Shown piece by piece: positions 11,487 to 20,441 of a stretch of 64,000 bases of DNA. The translations under genes and the position numbers were made by a program. The notes beneath the pieces were generated by a model. The model did not search any database, was not told where the DNA came from, and saw only the letters and a list, made by a program, of their open reading frames with translations. Position 1 is the first letter of the stretch, and each line of letters begins with the position of its first letter. Origin of the DNA: Chitinimonas koreensis (GTDB lineage: Bacteria; Pseudomonadota; Gammaproteobacteria; Burkholderiales; Chitinimonadaceae); NCBI RefSeq assembly GCF_014353015.1, contig NZ_CP060704.1:4117001-4181000 (forward strand), in the 5' to 3' direction.

Positions 11487-11912
11487 TTAGCGGCCGTAGA
11501 CTTCGGAAGCCGGGAAGAAGTAGGCGATCTCGATCGCGGCGTTCTCGAGGCTGTCCGAGCCGTGCACGGCGTTGGCGTCGATCGAATCGGCGAAATCGGC
11601 GCGGATGGTACCCTTCTCGGCCTTCTTCGGATCGGTCGCGCCCATCAGTTCGCGGTTCTTCAGCATGGCGTTCTCGCCTTCGAGCACCTGCACCACCACC
11701 GGGCCGGACACCATGAAGTCGACCAGGTCCTTGAAGAAGGGGCGCTCGCGGTGCACGGCGTAGAAGCCTTCGGCCTCGGCGCGCGACAGGTGCTTCATCT
11801 TGGCGGCGACGATCTTGAGGCCGGCGCCTTCGAAGCGCGAGTAGATCTGGCCGATCACGTTCTTGGCGACGGCATCGGGCTTGATGATGGAAAGGGTGCG
11901 TTCAACAGCCAT
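11487..11912 (-). CDS. ndk: Nucleoside diphosphate kinase
   Basis: Balances NTP/dNTP pools by phosphate transfer through an active-site histidine. 141 residues starting [18 protein letters not shown], with the catalytic NAVHGSDS motif. First gene of the long minus-strand operon running to hflK, about 110 bases downstream of a plausible -10 element. Confidence 0.97.
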   Translation of the reverse strand: MAVERTLSIIKPDAVAKNVIGQIYSRFEGAGLKIVAAKMKHLSRAEAEGFYAVHRERPFFKDLVDFMVSGPVVVQVLEGENAMLKNRELMGATDPKKAEKGTIRADFADSIDANAVHGSDSLENAAIEIAYFFPASEVYGR

Positions 11913-12022
11913 GTAACACTCCAGATTTCGGTAAGGGACAAGGTTGGGATAAGTCGGTTTCACCGGCTGCAAGCGCGCTCGCACTGCGTCCACGCGGCTT
12001 GTCGGCGCAAAAATGACCGAAT

Positions 12023-12053
12023 ATTCTAACAGCTTTGCTGCTGCGACGCGCAA
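12023..12053 (-). promoter_or_regulatory. Candidate sigma-70 promoter for the ndk-hflK operon
   Basis: On the minus strand TTGCGC (-35) and TAGAAT (-10) are 19 bases apart, about 110 bases upstream of ndk. The spacer is longer than ideal, so this is tentative. Confidence 0.4.
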
Positions 12054-12102
12054 AAGCCATACCACGCCGCCGTACCGACCCGCCGCCCGAGAAGCGACCC
12101 TA

Positions 12103-13065
12103 ATGAGCGCGATCCGCCCCAGCCCCAGTCGTCAGCCCCCACCGCCAAGCCCCGAGGAAGACCAGGAACAGCAGGAAATCCGCCAGCGCCTGCTGCAACG
12201 CCTCGCCATCGCCACCTGCCTGATCGTGGCGGTCGCCATCGCCATCATGCTGATCAACCGCTTCGAGGACGGCCAAGGCAGCGCCGTCGAGGGGCCGACC
12301 ATCAATCCGCTGCAGGCCGAGCCGGCCACGCCGCCGCCGAGCCCGGCGCCAACGGCGGTTCCGACCGCGGACACAGCCACGCCGATTCCCTCGCCCGAAC
12401 CGACACCGGCAACGCCGGCCGAGCCGTCGGCCATCCCGGCCGATCCGACGCCGGCCCCAGCCGGCACCGAAGCCCCGCCGAACGCCGCCGCAACCATGCC
12501 GGCCACGGGCACGCCCCAGCCGGCCGGCGCCTCGCCAAGTCCGACCGTCACCCCCAGGACCGCACAAGCCGGCTCCAAAGCCGCGCCTTTCGATCCCGAC
12601 GGCGCCACCGTCGAGATCGTGCCGCCCGCACCGACGGCCGCAGCGGTCCGCCCCAGGCCAACCACCGCACCGTCCGCCAGCGCCGCCATCACGCCGGTGC
12701 CGCGCAGTCCGGCGCCCGCACCGGCCGCGACACCCGCACCGGCCACCGGCAGCCTAGTCCTGGCCCCGCCGCCGCGCAGCGCGACACCGCGCCCGAGCGC
12801 ACCGAGCCCGGAGCAGACCATCACCGCGCTGGCGGCCGGCATCCTGCCGCCCGGCGCACGCGGCTTCACCGTGCAGGCCGGCGTATTCCAGAGCGCCGAG
12901 AACGCGGAAAAGCTGATCGGACAGCTGTCGTCGGCCGGCATCCCGGCGCGGCTCGAAACCCGCGTCCAGATCGGTCCGTTCAAGAACCGCGACGAGGCGA
13001 ACCTGATGATGCGGCGGCTGCGTGAACTGGGCGTGACACCGATCCTGCAGGCCCCGACGCCCTGA
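12103..13065 (+). CDS. SPOR-domain membrane protein
   Basis: 320 residues: a short cytosolic N-terminus, one membrane helix ([18 protein letters not shown], about 36-53), a long Pro/Ala/Thr-rich periplasmic linker and a C-terminal SPOR domain ([19 protein letters not shown] through [14 protein letters not shown]). SPOR domains bind denuded glycan strands at the division septum, so a role in division or envelope maintenance (FtsN/DedD-like) is inferred. The ATG at 12103 is preferred over an upstream in-frame start because GAGAAG precedes it. Convergent with tilS. Confidence 0.88.
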   Translation: MSAIRPSPSRQPPPPSPEEDQEQQEIRQRLLQRLAIATCLIVAVAIAIMLINRFEDGQGSAVEGPTINPLQAEPATPPPSPAPTAVPTADTATPIPSPEPTPATPAEPSAIPADPTPAPAGTEAPPNAAATMPATGTPQPAGASPSPTVTPRTAQAGSKAAPFDPDGATVEIVPPAPTAAAVRPRPTTAPSASAAITPVPRSPAPAPAATPAPATGSLVLAPPPRSATPRPSAPSPEQTITALAAGILPPGARGFTVQAGVFQSAENAEKLIGQLSSAGIPARLETRVQIGPFKNRDEANLMMRRLRELGVTPILQAPTP

Positions 13066-13081
13066 TTCCTACGCCACGCGC

Positions 13082-14445
13082 TCAGCGCGCCGGCCCAGGC
13101 AACAGCCAGGCCGGCGCATCGGGCCAGTCATCGGGCCGCCACTCGGGCCGCCAACCGGCCTCGACCTGGCACTCGGCCGCCACCGCCAGCCCCGCCACCG
13201 CCACCAGCCGATCGCCTTGCCACAGCAGCGGCCAGCGATCGCGCAGCCAGGGCGGCACGCCGGCCTCCTGCAACAAGTGTTTGACCGGCCGCCGCGGCCC
13301 GCCGCGCCGGAGCCGGATCGACTCCCCGCCCGCGCGCGGCCGCAATTCCAGCGCCTTGCGCCCCTCGGCCGCCAGCCCGAACGAAGCCGGACACCAAGTC
13401 AGCACGCCCCCCAACCCGGCAACGGCGCCGATTCCGCGTCGCTCAACCCCTGCGGCCCCGGCGGCAGCGGGCGCGCCTCGCCCAGCCACAGCTCGCCGCG
13501 ATAGCGATGCACGGCGATGCCGCCCAAACGGAAACAGGGATTGGCGTCGGCGCGCGCCTCCAGCATCTGCTCGAGCAGCAGCGCCAGCTGGCGCTCGTCG
13601 GGACGCAGGCCGGCCCGCGCCAGGAACGCACGCAGCAGATTGCGTCGTCGCGCCGGCGTCAGCGGCTCGAAGCATGCCAAGGCGAGACGCGGCGACCAGC
13701 CGCCGGCATCGAGCTCGGCCAGCTCGTCGAGCAGCTGCGCCGCCTCGCCGAAATGCCGCGCCGCACGCGCCAGCGCCGCCGGCGCAGCAGGAAAGCGCGC
13801 CTCGAGCTCGGGCAGCACGCGCCGGCGCAAGTAGTTGCGGTCGTATTCGATCGACCGGTTGCTCTCGTCCTCGACCCAGCCCAGCCCATGCTGCTGCGCG
13901 TAAGCCAGCAGATCGGCGCGTGGCACGTCGAGCAGCGGACGCCAGACCCGGCTCAAGCCCAGCGGCCGCAGCGCCGGCATCGCCGCCGCCCCATGCACGC
14001 CGGCGCCGCGCGCCAGCCGGTAGAGCACCGTCTCGGCCTGGTCGTCGCGATGATGCGCGAGCGCCACCCGGTCGACGCCGAGCGCGGCGTAGGCCGCATA
14101 GCGCGCCGCGCGCGCACGCGCCTCCAGGCTGTCGCCGGCCGCGGCGTCGAGATCGGCGCGGCGCCAGGAAAACGGCACGCCGAGCCGCTCGCAGACCGCG
14201 GCGCAATGCGCCAGCCAGTCGTCGGCATGCGGACTCAGGCCATGGTGCAGATGGAAAGCGCTCAGAACGAACGGACGTTCGTCGCGCAGGCAGGCGAGCA
14301 GATGCAGCAGCACACTCGAATCGAGCCCGCCGGAAAAGCCGACCGCCACTTGCGTGGCGGCGGCGAGATCGGCCCCGGCCCGGGCCGAGAAATGACGGTA
14401 GAGCGCGTCCGCCTCAGTCGGCGGCGACTTCCTTGAACTTGCCAT
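13082..14445 (-). CDS. tilS: tRNA(Ile)-lysidine synthase TilS (frameshifted near the C-terminus)
   Basis: Forms lysidine at C34 of the AUA-decoding tRNA-Ile, an essential reaction. The N-terminal PP-loop ATPase motif [15 protein letters not shown] is intact, with [13 protein letters not shown] further on. The frame stops after about 348 codons at a run of six C (13407-13412); a seventh would fuse it in frame to [20 protein letters not shown] and the C-terminal TilS domain ending at 13082, about 454 residues in all. Homopolymer error is likely. The start overlaps the accA end by 32 bases. Confidence 0.92.
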
Positions 14446-15382
14446 AGCTCATCAGGCGCTCGAAGCGGTGCTCGAGAAGGGCCGCGACCGGCTTGTCCTG
14501 CAGACCCTTCAACGCGTCCTGCAGCGCCTTGCGCAGCGACACCATCATGGCCTGCGGATCGCGGTGCGCGCCGCCGACCGGTTCGTTCACCACCTTGTCG
14601 ACCAGGCCCAGCGTCTTGAGCCGGCCGGCGGTGATGCCGAGCGTCTCGGCCGCCTCGGGCGCCTTTTCCGAGCTCTTCCACAGGATCGAGGCACAACCCT
14701 CGGGCGAGATCACCGAGTAGGTCGCGTACTGCAGCATCTGCACCACGTCGCCGACCGCGATGGCCAGCGCGCCGCCGGAGCCGCCCTCGCCGATCACCGT
14801 CACCACCACCGGCACGCGCAGCTTGGTCATTTCGTACAGATTGCGGCCGATCGCCTCGGACTGGCCGCGCTCCTCGGCACCGATGCCGGGATAGGCGCCC
14901 GGCGTATCGACGAAGGTGAACACCGGCAGGCCGAACTTCTCGGCCAGCCGCATCAGGCGCAGCGCCTTGCGATAGCCCTCGGGCCGCGGCATGCCGAAGT
15001 TGCGGTACTGGCGGTCCTTGGTGTCGCGACCCTTCTGGTGGCCGATCACCATGCAGGCCTGGCCGTTGAGCCGGGCCAGCCCGCCGACGATGGCGGGATC
15101 ATCGGCATAGGCGCGGTCGCCATGCAGCTCCTCGAAATCGGTGAAGATCTCGCGGACGTAGTCGAGGGTGTAGGGACGTTGCGGATGGCGGGCGACCTGC
15201 GAGATCTGCCACGGCGTGAGCTTGCCGTAGATGGTCTTGGTCAACTCCTGGCTTTTCTTGCGCAGATGATCGATTTCGACGGAGATGTCGACAGCCGAAT
15301 CGTCCTGCACATAGCGGAGTTCTTCGATCTTGGTCTCGAGCTCCGCGATCGGCTGTTCAAAATCGAGAAAGGTGGTCTTCAT
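14414..15382 (-). CDS. accA: Acetyl-CoA carboxylase carboxyltransferase subunit alpha
   Basis: Alpha subunit of the carboxyltransferase that makes malonyl-CoA for fatty-acid synthesis. 322 residues beginning [20 protein letters not shown], with the crotonase-like core ([32 protein letters not shown]). Length is normal. tilS follows with overlap, a common pairing in beta- and gammaproteobacteria. Confidence 0.97.
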   Translation of the reverse strand: MKTTFLDFEQPIAELETKIEELRYVQDDSAVDISVEIDHLRKKSQELTKTIYGKLTPWQISQVARHPQRPYTLDYVREIFTDFEELHGDRAYADDPAIVGGLARLNGQACMVIGHQKGRDTKDRQYRNFGMPRPEGYRKALRLMRLAEKFGLPVFTFVDTPGAYPGIGAEERGQSEAIGRNLYEMTKLRVPVVVTVIGEGGSGGALAIAVGDVVQMLQYATYSVISPEGCASILWKSSEKAPEAAETLGITAGRLKTLGLVDKVVNEPVGGAHRDPQAMMVSLRKALQDALKGLQDKPVAALLEHRFERLMSYGKFKEVAAD

Positions 15383-15596
15383 GCTTGGGCGTGTCGCTGG
15401 CGCGATCCTCGAAACCCGCCGCCCCATGGCTGGATAAGCCACTCGGGCGTAACGGATTTCCTCTATGCAGTTGCACCGATGTCCGGCGAAATCGCGCCAT
15501 TATGGCGAAACTCGGCCGCCCCGCAAGATTGACACACCGGATGTTCGAGCAGCCGTCCGGCTTTGGAATCCGGACCGATCCGCCGTTGAAGGCGCG

Positions 15597-16007
15597 CTAT
15601 TCGTTGGTGAAGACGATCTCGGCGCGCACGCCGCCCTTCTGGATCGCGAGGCGGCTTCTGGCGTTGAGCACGATGGGCGAACGGGTGTTGGCCTGGATGC
15701 CGTCGCCGCCGCGCGTCAGGGTCAGCAGCATGACCAGGCCGTCGTCGCCGGAGAAACCGATCTTCTCGCACTCGGCATCGGACAGGGTCAGCTGGTAGTT
15801 GAGGCCCAGGAGCTGCGCGTCGATGACGCTGAACACCACCTCGGCGTCGTCGAGCGACTGCATCCACAGCACCTTGGGTTCGGCCACGTCTTCGTGCAGC
15901 AACTTGAAGCGCTGGCAGCGCTCGAAACCGGGCAGGCCGTCGGGGAACACAATCAGCGATTGCTCGTCGACATCGAGGGTACCGAAACGGGGCGTGACGA
16001 CTTGCAT
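15597..16007 (-). CDS. fliW: Flagellar assembly factor FliW
   Basis: 136-residue FliW, which binds flagellin and, where CsrA is present, antagonises CsrA. Seen: MQVVTPRFGTLDVDEQSLIVFPDGLPGFE (start of the family's conserved GLPGFE region) and SPIVLNARSRLAIQ near the end. Divergent from flgM across about 190 bases. No flagellin or csrA gene is in the window. Confidence 0.93.
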   Translation of the reverse strand: MQVVTPRFGTLDVDEQSLIVFPDGLPGFERCQRFKLLHEDVAEPKVLWMQSLDDAEVVFSVIDAQLLGLNYQLTLSDAECEKIGFSGDDGLVMLLTLTRGGDGIQANTRSPIVLNARSRLAIQKGGVRAEIVFTNE

Positions 16008-16105
16008 GCTGGCCTGGCTCCTGGTTCAAGTTCTCCGGAATCTAGCCGAAATCATGCAGGACAGCCAAGCGCGACGCGCGCGCGAAAAATTTTTGCAATC
16101 ACCGC

Positions 16106-16132
16106 TAAAGTTTTCTCCGCACTCGCCGATAC
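16106..16132 (+). promoter_or_regulatory. Sigma-28 (FliA) flagellar promoter of flgM
   Basis: TAAAGTTT, an 11-base spacer and GCCGATAC match the enterobacterial FliA consensus TAAAGTTT-N11-GCCGATAA at 15 of 16 positions. It starts 91 bases upstream of the flgM ATG, so late flagellar control of flgM-flgN is expected. Confidence 0.88.
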
Positions 16133-16196
16133 CGCGTATAGCGTGGTATTAAAAGACAGGAAAATCGACCGGCCGCAGGCTGGCGAAAGGCTCATC

Positions 16197-16505
16197 ATGA
16201 AGATCGACAATTCAGGCAAGCCGCTGAACACCTCGCTGTCGCGCACCGACACGCGCGGCGGCAAGACCGGCCAGGCCGAGACCGCATCGGCGCCCGAAGT
16301 CCGCGGCGACAGCGTCGAGATCAAGCCGTTCAGCGCCAAGCTGGCGTCGCTCGAGGCGAATCTGGCCAGCCAGCCCGTCATCGACGAGGCCAAGGTCGCC
16401 GAAATCCGCCAGGCGATCGCCGAGGGCCGTTTCACCGTGCGCGCCGACGCCATCGCCGACAAGCTGATGGCCAGCGTCAAGGAGCTGCTGTCGGGCAAGT
16501 CCTGA
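16197..16505 (+). CDS. flgM: Anti-sigma-28 factor FlgM
   Basis: Holds FliA inactive until the hook is finished and FlgM is exported. 102 residues, N-terminus disordered (MKIDNSGKPLNTS), C-terminus the FlgM helix region (IDEAKVAEIRQAIAEGRFTV then ADAIADKLMASVKELL). A sigma-28 promoter sits upstream, giving the usual autoregulatory loop. flgN follows after about 100 bases. Confidence 0.93.
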   Translation: MKIDNSGKPLNTSLSRTDTRGGKTGQAETASAPEVRGDSVEIKPFSAKLASLEANLASQPVIDEAKVAEIRQAIAEGRFTVRADAIADKLMASVKELLSGKS

Positions 16506-16605
16506 CCGCAAGCACGCCGCAGACGAGGCATACTATGCAGCGCCGGCCGCCGGTTGATCCCGGCGCCGGCGTTTCGCTTTTCCGCACCGCCGACGCGAGG
16601 CCGCC

Positions 16606-17088
16606 ATGCCCCCCCTTCCCCTGCTGGTCGTACTTCAGAATGAGCTGGCCGAGCTGCAGGCCTTCGTCGCCCTGCTCGAGCGCGAGCAGCGCGCGCTGGT
16701 CGCCAACACGCTGGCCGACCTGGTCGAGTTCGCCAAGGAGAAGGCTGCCCGCGCGCAGACGCTCGAGGCGCTGGCCAAGGAGCGCAAGCGGCTGTTCGAG
16801 GTCAACGGCGTCGAGCTGTCGCCCGATCCGCCGCACCCGCTGACCGGCGCCCGCCAGCTGCCGGCCGAGCATCTGCCGACGCTGGCCGCGCTGTGGCAGG
16901 AGCTGATCCAGAGCGCCCGCCAGGCCAGCGCGCTCAACCTGACCAACGGCCGGCTGATCGACACCCGCCAGCAGCAGAACCAGCAGCTGATGTCGATGCT
17001 GCAGGCGACCCACACCACCTCGCTGTCCTACGATGCCTACGGCCAGCCGCGCATGTCGCGGCCCGGCAGCTCGCTCGGCAAGGCCTGA
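16606..17088 (+). CDS. flgN: Flagellar export chaperone FlgN
   Basis: 160-residue helical protein of the FlgN family, chaperone for hook-filament junction proteins FlgK and FlgL. Composition is Leu/Glu/Gln-rich coiled coil (LQNELAELQAFVALLEREQ; TNGRLIDTRQQQNQQLMSML) with a disordered tail. Identification rests on size, composition and the flgM-flgN pairing. Confidence 0.88.
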   Translation: MPPLPLLVVLQNELAELQAFVALLEREQRALVANTLADLVEFAKEKAARAQTLEALAKERKRLFEVNGVELSPDPPHPLTGARQLPAEHLPTLAALWQELIQSARQASALNLTNGRLIDTRQQQNQQLMSMLQATHTTSLSYDAYGQPRMSRPGSSLGKA

Positions 17089-17105
17089 GGCGGCCCTCAT
17101 CCGGC

Positions 17106-17153
17106 CGGCGGGGACGACCCCGCCGCGCCTCTCCCGATCACGGGGACGACCCC
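17106..17153 (+). promoter_or_regulatory. Guanidine-II (mini-ykkC) riboswitch candidate
   Basis: Two hairpins each closed by GGGG-ACGA-CCCC lie just upstream of gdx. The first (17106-17125) has an 8-bp stem, the second (17142-17153) a 4-bp stem, with a 16-base linker. Paired ACGR tetraloops are the signature of guanidine-II riboswitches, which control guanidinium exporters. The ribosome-binding sequence AAGGACGAGG begins nine bases after the second stem, so translational control is likely. Confidence 0.87.
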
Positions 17154-17178
17154 ACGACGACAAGGACGAGGCACGACC

Positions 17179-17502
17179 ATGGCCTGGATTCTTCTTTTCT
17201 GCGCGGGACTGCTCGAAGTGGCGTGGGCAGTCGGTCTCAAATACACCGAGGGCTTCACCCGGCTGTGGCCCAGCGTCGGCACGCTGGCCGCGATGGCCGC
17301 CAGCCTTGCGCTGCTCGGCCTGGCCGTGCGCTCGCTGCCGCTCGGCACCGCCTATGCGATCTGGACCGGCATCGGCGCGGTCGGCACGGTGGCACTCGGT
17401 ATCGCGCTGTTCGGCGAGGCCGCCACGCCGGCCCGGCTCGGCTGCGTCGCGCTGATCGTCGCCGGCATCGTCGGCCTCAAGCTGGTCGGCGACGGCCACT
17501 GA
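17179..17502 (+). CDS. gdx: Guanidinium exporter Gdx (SugE-type SMR)
   Basis: 107-residue small multidrug resistance protein with four membrane helices. The functional Glu in [19 protein letters not shown] and the [10 protein letters not shown] stretch match the Gdx/SugE branch, which exchanges guanidinium for protons, more than the EmrE branch. The riboswitch candidate upstream independently points to guanidine. A strong terminator follows. Confidence 0.93.
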   Translation: MAWILLFCAGLLEVAWAVGLKYTEGFTRLWPSVGTLAAMAASLALLGLAVRSLPLGTAYAIWTGIGAVGTVALGIALFGEAATPARLGCVALIVAGIVGLKLVGDGH

Positions 17503-17519
17503 AACCGGCCGCAGCCATG

Positions 17520-17550
17520 AAAAAGCCCGTCGTTCGACGGGCTTTTTCTT
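17520..17550. terminator. Rho-independent terminator after gdx
   Basis: A perfect 13-bp stem (AAAAAGCCCGTCG and its complement) with a T-run on both strands. It can serve gdx on the plus strand and motD on the minus strand. Confidence 0.9.
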
Positions 17551-17577
17551 TCGATCGGGCATAGCCGAACCACGCGG

Positions 17578-18366
17578 TCACGGCGCCGCCGGGATCGGCA
17601 GCGTGGCCGCCTCCTGCTCGTTGTCGGCCAGGATCTGGATGGTGACGCGCCGATTGCGCGCACGCGCCTCGGCGCTGGTACCGGGATCGACTGGCCGGTT
17701 GGCGGCGTAGCCCAGCGCGACCAGCCGCCTGGCGGCGACGCCGTTGGCCTCGAACAACCGCACCACGGTGCCGGCGCGCGAGGCCGACAGCTCCCAGTTG
17801 GACGGGAACTGGGCCGAGGCGATCGGCACATCGTCGGTATGACCCTCGATCTGCACCGGATTGATGCCGTTGGCGAGCTTGCGGGCGATGCCGGCCAGCG
17901 ATTCGGCCGCGCGCGGATCGAGCGTGGCCGAGCCCACCGGGAACAGGAGGCTCGCGTTCACCTCGATCGCGACCCCTCGCGCGTTCTGGCTGACCTGCAC
18001 CTGCCCCTCGTCGATCAATCCCTTGAGCGAACCCTGCAGATCGGTGGCGATGGCCTTCATCGCCGCCTCGCGCTCGTGCTTTTTCTTGAGCAACTCCTGC
18101 GCTTCGCGCCGGTCACGGAACGGCAGCGGAATCAGCGCCTGGTTGGCGCCGTTCGGGTCGTTCTTGAGCACCGCGTCGCTGGCCGGCTCGTTCTTGTTGA
18201 AGGCCGAGGTCAGCGCATTGGACAGCACCCGGTACTTGCCCTCGTTGACCTGCGAGATCGCGTACATCACCACGAAGAAGGCGAACAGCAGCGTGATGAA
18301 GTCCGCGTAGGACACCAGCCAGCGTTCGTGATTCTCGTGCTCTTCAACCCTGCGTTTGCGCGCCAT
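17578..18366 (-). CDS. motD: Flagellar motor stator protein MotD (MotB family)
   Basis: 262 residues: cytosolic basic start (MARKRRVEEHENHERW), one membrane helix with the proton-binding Asp in VSYADFITLLFAFFVVMYA, and a C-terminal OmpA-like peptidoglycan-binding domain (IEGHTDDVPIASAQFPSNWE, RARNRRV). It anchors the stator. MotD rather than MotB is suggested by the size and the start; no motA/motC partner lies next to it in this window. Could equally be annotated MotB. Confidence 0.87.
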   Translation of the reverse strand: MARKRRVEEHENHERWLVSYADFITLLFAFFVVMYAISQVNEGKYRVLSNALTSAFNKNEPASDAVLKNDPNGANQALIPLPFRDRREAQELLKKKHEREAAMKAIATDLQGSLKGLIDEGQVQVSQNARGVAIEVNASLLFPVGSATLDPRAAESLAGIARKLANGINPVQIEGHTDDVPIASAQFPSNWELSASRAGTVVRLFEANGVAARRLVALGYAANRPVDPGTSAEARARNRRVTIQILADNEQEAATLPIPAAP

Positions 18367-18387
18367 GCGCCACCCCGGTCGTGAAAC

Positions 18388-18406
18388 GGCCCGGCGATGC
18401 CGGGCC
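18388..18406 (-). terminator. Possible terminator hairpin downstream of sppA
   Basis: 8-bp GC stem GGCCCGGC-atc-GCCGGGCC between sppA and motD; on the minus strand followed by GTTTCAC, a weak T tract. Confidence 0.4.
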
Positions 18407-18435
18407 ATGCTTGCAGCGGATGCCTGCCGCCGAAC

Positions 18436-19392
18436 TTACTTTAGTTTGAATTCGAAGTAGCTGCCGAGCTTGGCGCCGGCGCTGGCGCCGATCGACTTGG
18501 CGAAGCGGTCGGCCCAGCTTTCGCGCGGCGTGAAGTCGACGATGTCGGCGGCCTTGATCACGTCGCGGGCGACCGAGTCGGCCGAGCCGTAGGCATCGGA
18601 CAAGCCGAGCTCGACGCTCTTCTCGCCGCTCCAGACCAGGCCCGAGAACATGTCCGGCGTTTCCTTCAAGCGCTTGCCGCGGCCGTCGCGCACCACCTTG
18701 ATGAATTGCTGGTGCACTTCTTCCAGCATCTGCTTGGCGTATTCGACCTGCTGCGGGTTCTGCGGCGAGAACGGATCGAGGAAGCCCTTGTTCTCGCCGG
18801 CGGTCAAGAGGCGGCGCTCGACGCCGAGCTTGTCCATCGCACCGGTGAAGCCGAAGCCGTCCATCAGCACGCCGATCGAGCCGACCAGGCTGGCCTTGTC
18901 GACGAAGATCTTGTCGGCCGCGGCGGCGACGTAATAGCCGCCCGAGGCGCAGATGTCGTCGACCACCACGTAGAGCGGGGTGTTCGGATAGAGCTTGCGC
19001 TGGCGGCGGATCTCGTCGGCGATCTGGCCGGCCTGCACCGGGCTGCCGCCGGGGCTGTTGATGCGCAGGATCACGCCGCGGGTGTTCTTGTCCTTGAAGG
19101 CTTCGCGCAACGCGCCGTTGATGTCGTCGGCGTTGGCCTGCTCGCCCGCCGCGATCACGCCGCGCAGATCGACCAGCGCGCTGTGCGGGCCGGCGGTGCG
19201 CCGGCCGGCTTCGGCGCCGCCGCTGCCGTGGCGCCAGGTGACGATGATGGCCAGCACCAGGAACAGCCAGGCGAAGCCGACGAAGCGGAAGAAGATGCTC
19301 CAGTTGCGACCCTTGCGCTGCTCCTTGAGCGCGGTCACCAGCATCTTTTCCAGGGTCTGGCGTTCCCAGTTCGGGTTCTGCTGCTCGTTCAT
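18436..19392 (-). CDS. sppA: Signal peptide peptidase SppA (S49 family)
   Basis: Membrane-bound serine peptidase that degrades leftover signal peptides. 318 residues with one N-terminal membrane helix (FVGFAWLFLVLAIIVTW), an S49 core with INSPGGSPVQAG, the nucleophile serine in ICASGGYYVAAAADK and the SIGV motif. It is the short, single-domain form. Rieske, phosphatase and rluC genes lie upstream on the same strand. Confidence 0.92.
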   Translation of the reverse strand: MNEQQNPNWERQTLEKMLVTALKEQRKGRNWSIFFRFVGFAWLFLVLAIIVTWRHGSGGAEAGRRTAGPHSALVDLRGVIAAGEQANADDINGALREAFKDKNTRGVILRINSPGGSPVQAGQIADEIRRQRKLYPNTPLYVVVDDICASGGYYVAAAADKIFVDKASLVGSIGVLMDGFGFTGAMDKLGVERRLLTAGENKGFLDPFSPQNPQQVEYAKQMLEEVHQQFIKVVRDGRGKRLKETPDMFSGLVWSGEKSVELGLSDAYGSADSVARDVIKAADIVDFTPRESWADRFAKSIGASAGAKLGSYFEFKLK

Positions 19393-19429
19393 GCGATTCC
19401 TCTATGGATGTATGCGTCGTCGGGCCGGC

Positions 19430-19792
19430 TCAGCGCGGCGGCGGCGCATCGGGCAGGAAGAACACGTCGCCGTCCTCCTCCACGACCGTCAGCTTGGTCA
19501 GCCGCGCGCCCTTGCAGGGCCCGCCCAGGCACAGCCCGGTGTCCGGCCTATAGTAAGCGCCGTGCGTCGCGCAGATCAAATAGCTGCGGGACAGATCGAA
19601 GAAGTCGCCCTCGTTGAAATCGAGCTCGATCGGGATATGGGCGCACTCGTTCAGGTAGCCGTGCACCCTCCCCGCCCAACGCACCACGAAGGCCGGTGCC
19701 GGCACCCCGCGCCACTCGGCCTGGAAGCGCTTGCCCAGGCCGCCGTCGGGCAATTCGTCGGCCGCGCAGATGCGCCACCTGCGCTCAGCCAT
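19430..19792 (-). CDS. Rieske 2Fe-2S domain protein
   Basis: 120-residue single-domain ferredoxin-like protein. Both cluster boxes are visible: CxH in NECAHIPIEL and CxxH in CATHGAYYRPDTGLC. Partner and substrate are unknown. It overlaps the phosphatase gene by eight bases and precedes sppA, an arrangement also common in betaproteobacteria. Confidence 0.88.
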   Translation of the reverse strand: MAERRWRICAADELPDGGLGKRFQAEWRGVPAPAFVVRWAGRVHGYLNECAHIPIELDFNEGDFFDLSRSYLICATHGAYYRPDTGLCLGGPCKGARLTKLTVVEEDGDVFFLPDAPPPR

Positions 19793-20441
19793 AGTTGCGC
19801 AGCCAGAGGTCGAGATCGTGGAAGGCGTCGAACAGGCCCAGCGGCGACAGCGCCGCCAGCTCCGTCTTGGGATGCGCGCCGTAGGCCACGCCGAGCGCCG
19901 AGGTGCCTGCGTTGATCGCCATCTGCAGGTCGTGGGTGGTGTCGCCGATCATCACCGCGCGGTCGCGGGCGACGCCGAGGTGGTCGGTGATCTGCTCGAT
20001 CATCTGCGGATGCGGCTTAGAGTGGCATTCGTCGGCGCAGCGGGTGACGTCGAAGTAATGACCGAGCCCGGTCTGCTCAAGCACGCGGTCCAGGCCGCGG
20101 CGCGACTTGCCGGTTGCCACCGCCAGCCAGTAGCCGGCCTGCTTGTAGTGCTCGATCGCGGCGGCCACGCCCTCGAACAGCGCGATCTCGCTGTCGCGGC
20201 CCAGGTAGTGGCGCTTGTAGCTCTCCACCACACCGGCCACGTCGGCCGCCGTGGCCTGCGGCGCCAGGTACTGCATCGCCTCGGTCAGGCCGTAGCCGAT
20301 CACGAAATTGGCCTGCTGGCGCGTCGGCACCGGCAGGCCGGCGTCGGCGAAGGCGGCCTGGATGGCATGGGCGATGATCGCGGTGGAATCGCACAACGTG
20401 CCGTCCCAGTCGAAGATCAGCAGGTCGAAACGTTCAGCCAT
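19785..20441 (-). CDS. HAD-family phosphatase, phosphoglycolate phosphatase-like
   Basis: 218 residues with the HAD nucleophile motif DWDGTLCDST, motif II/III region TGKSRRGLDRVLE and motif IV VMIGDTTHDLQMA. The cap domain resembles Gph. Substrate cannot be fixed from sequence. It overlaps rluC and the Rieske gene by eight bases each, so the three are co-expressed. Confidence 0.85.
   Translation of the reverse strand: MAERFDLLIFDWDGTLCDSTAIIAHAIQAAFADAGLPVPTRQQANFVIGYGLTEAMQYLAPQATAADVAGVVESYKRHYLGRDSEIALFEGVAAAIEHYKQAGYWLAVATGKSRRGLDRVLEQTGLGHYFDVTRCADECHSKPHPQMIEQITDHLGVARDRAVMIGDTTHDLQMAINAGTSALGVAYGAHPKTELAALSPLGLFDAFHDLDLWLRNYG

Noticed and set aside
16008..16100. Sigma-54 promoter for fliW
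   Set aside because: A TTGGCTGT...TGCA look-alike has GG-GC spacing of seven bases, not ten.
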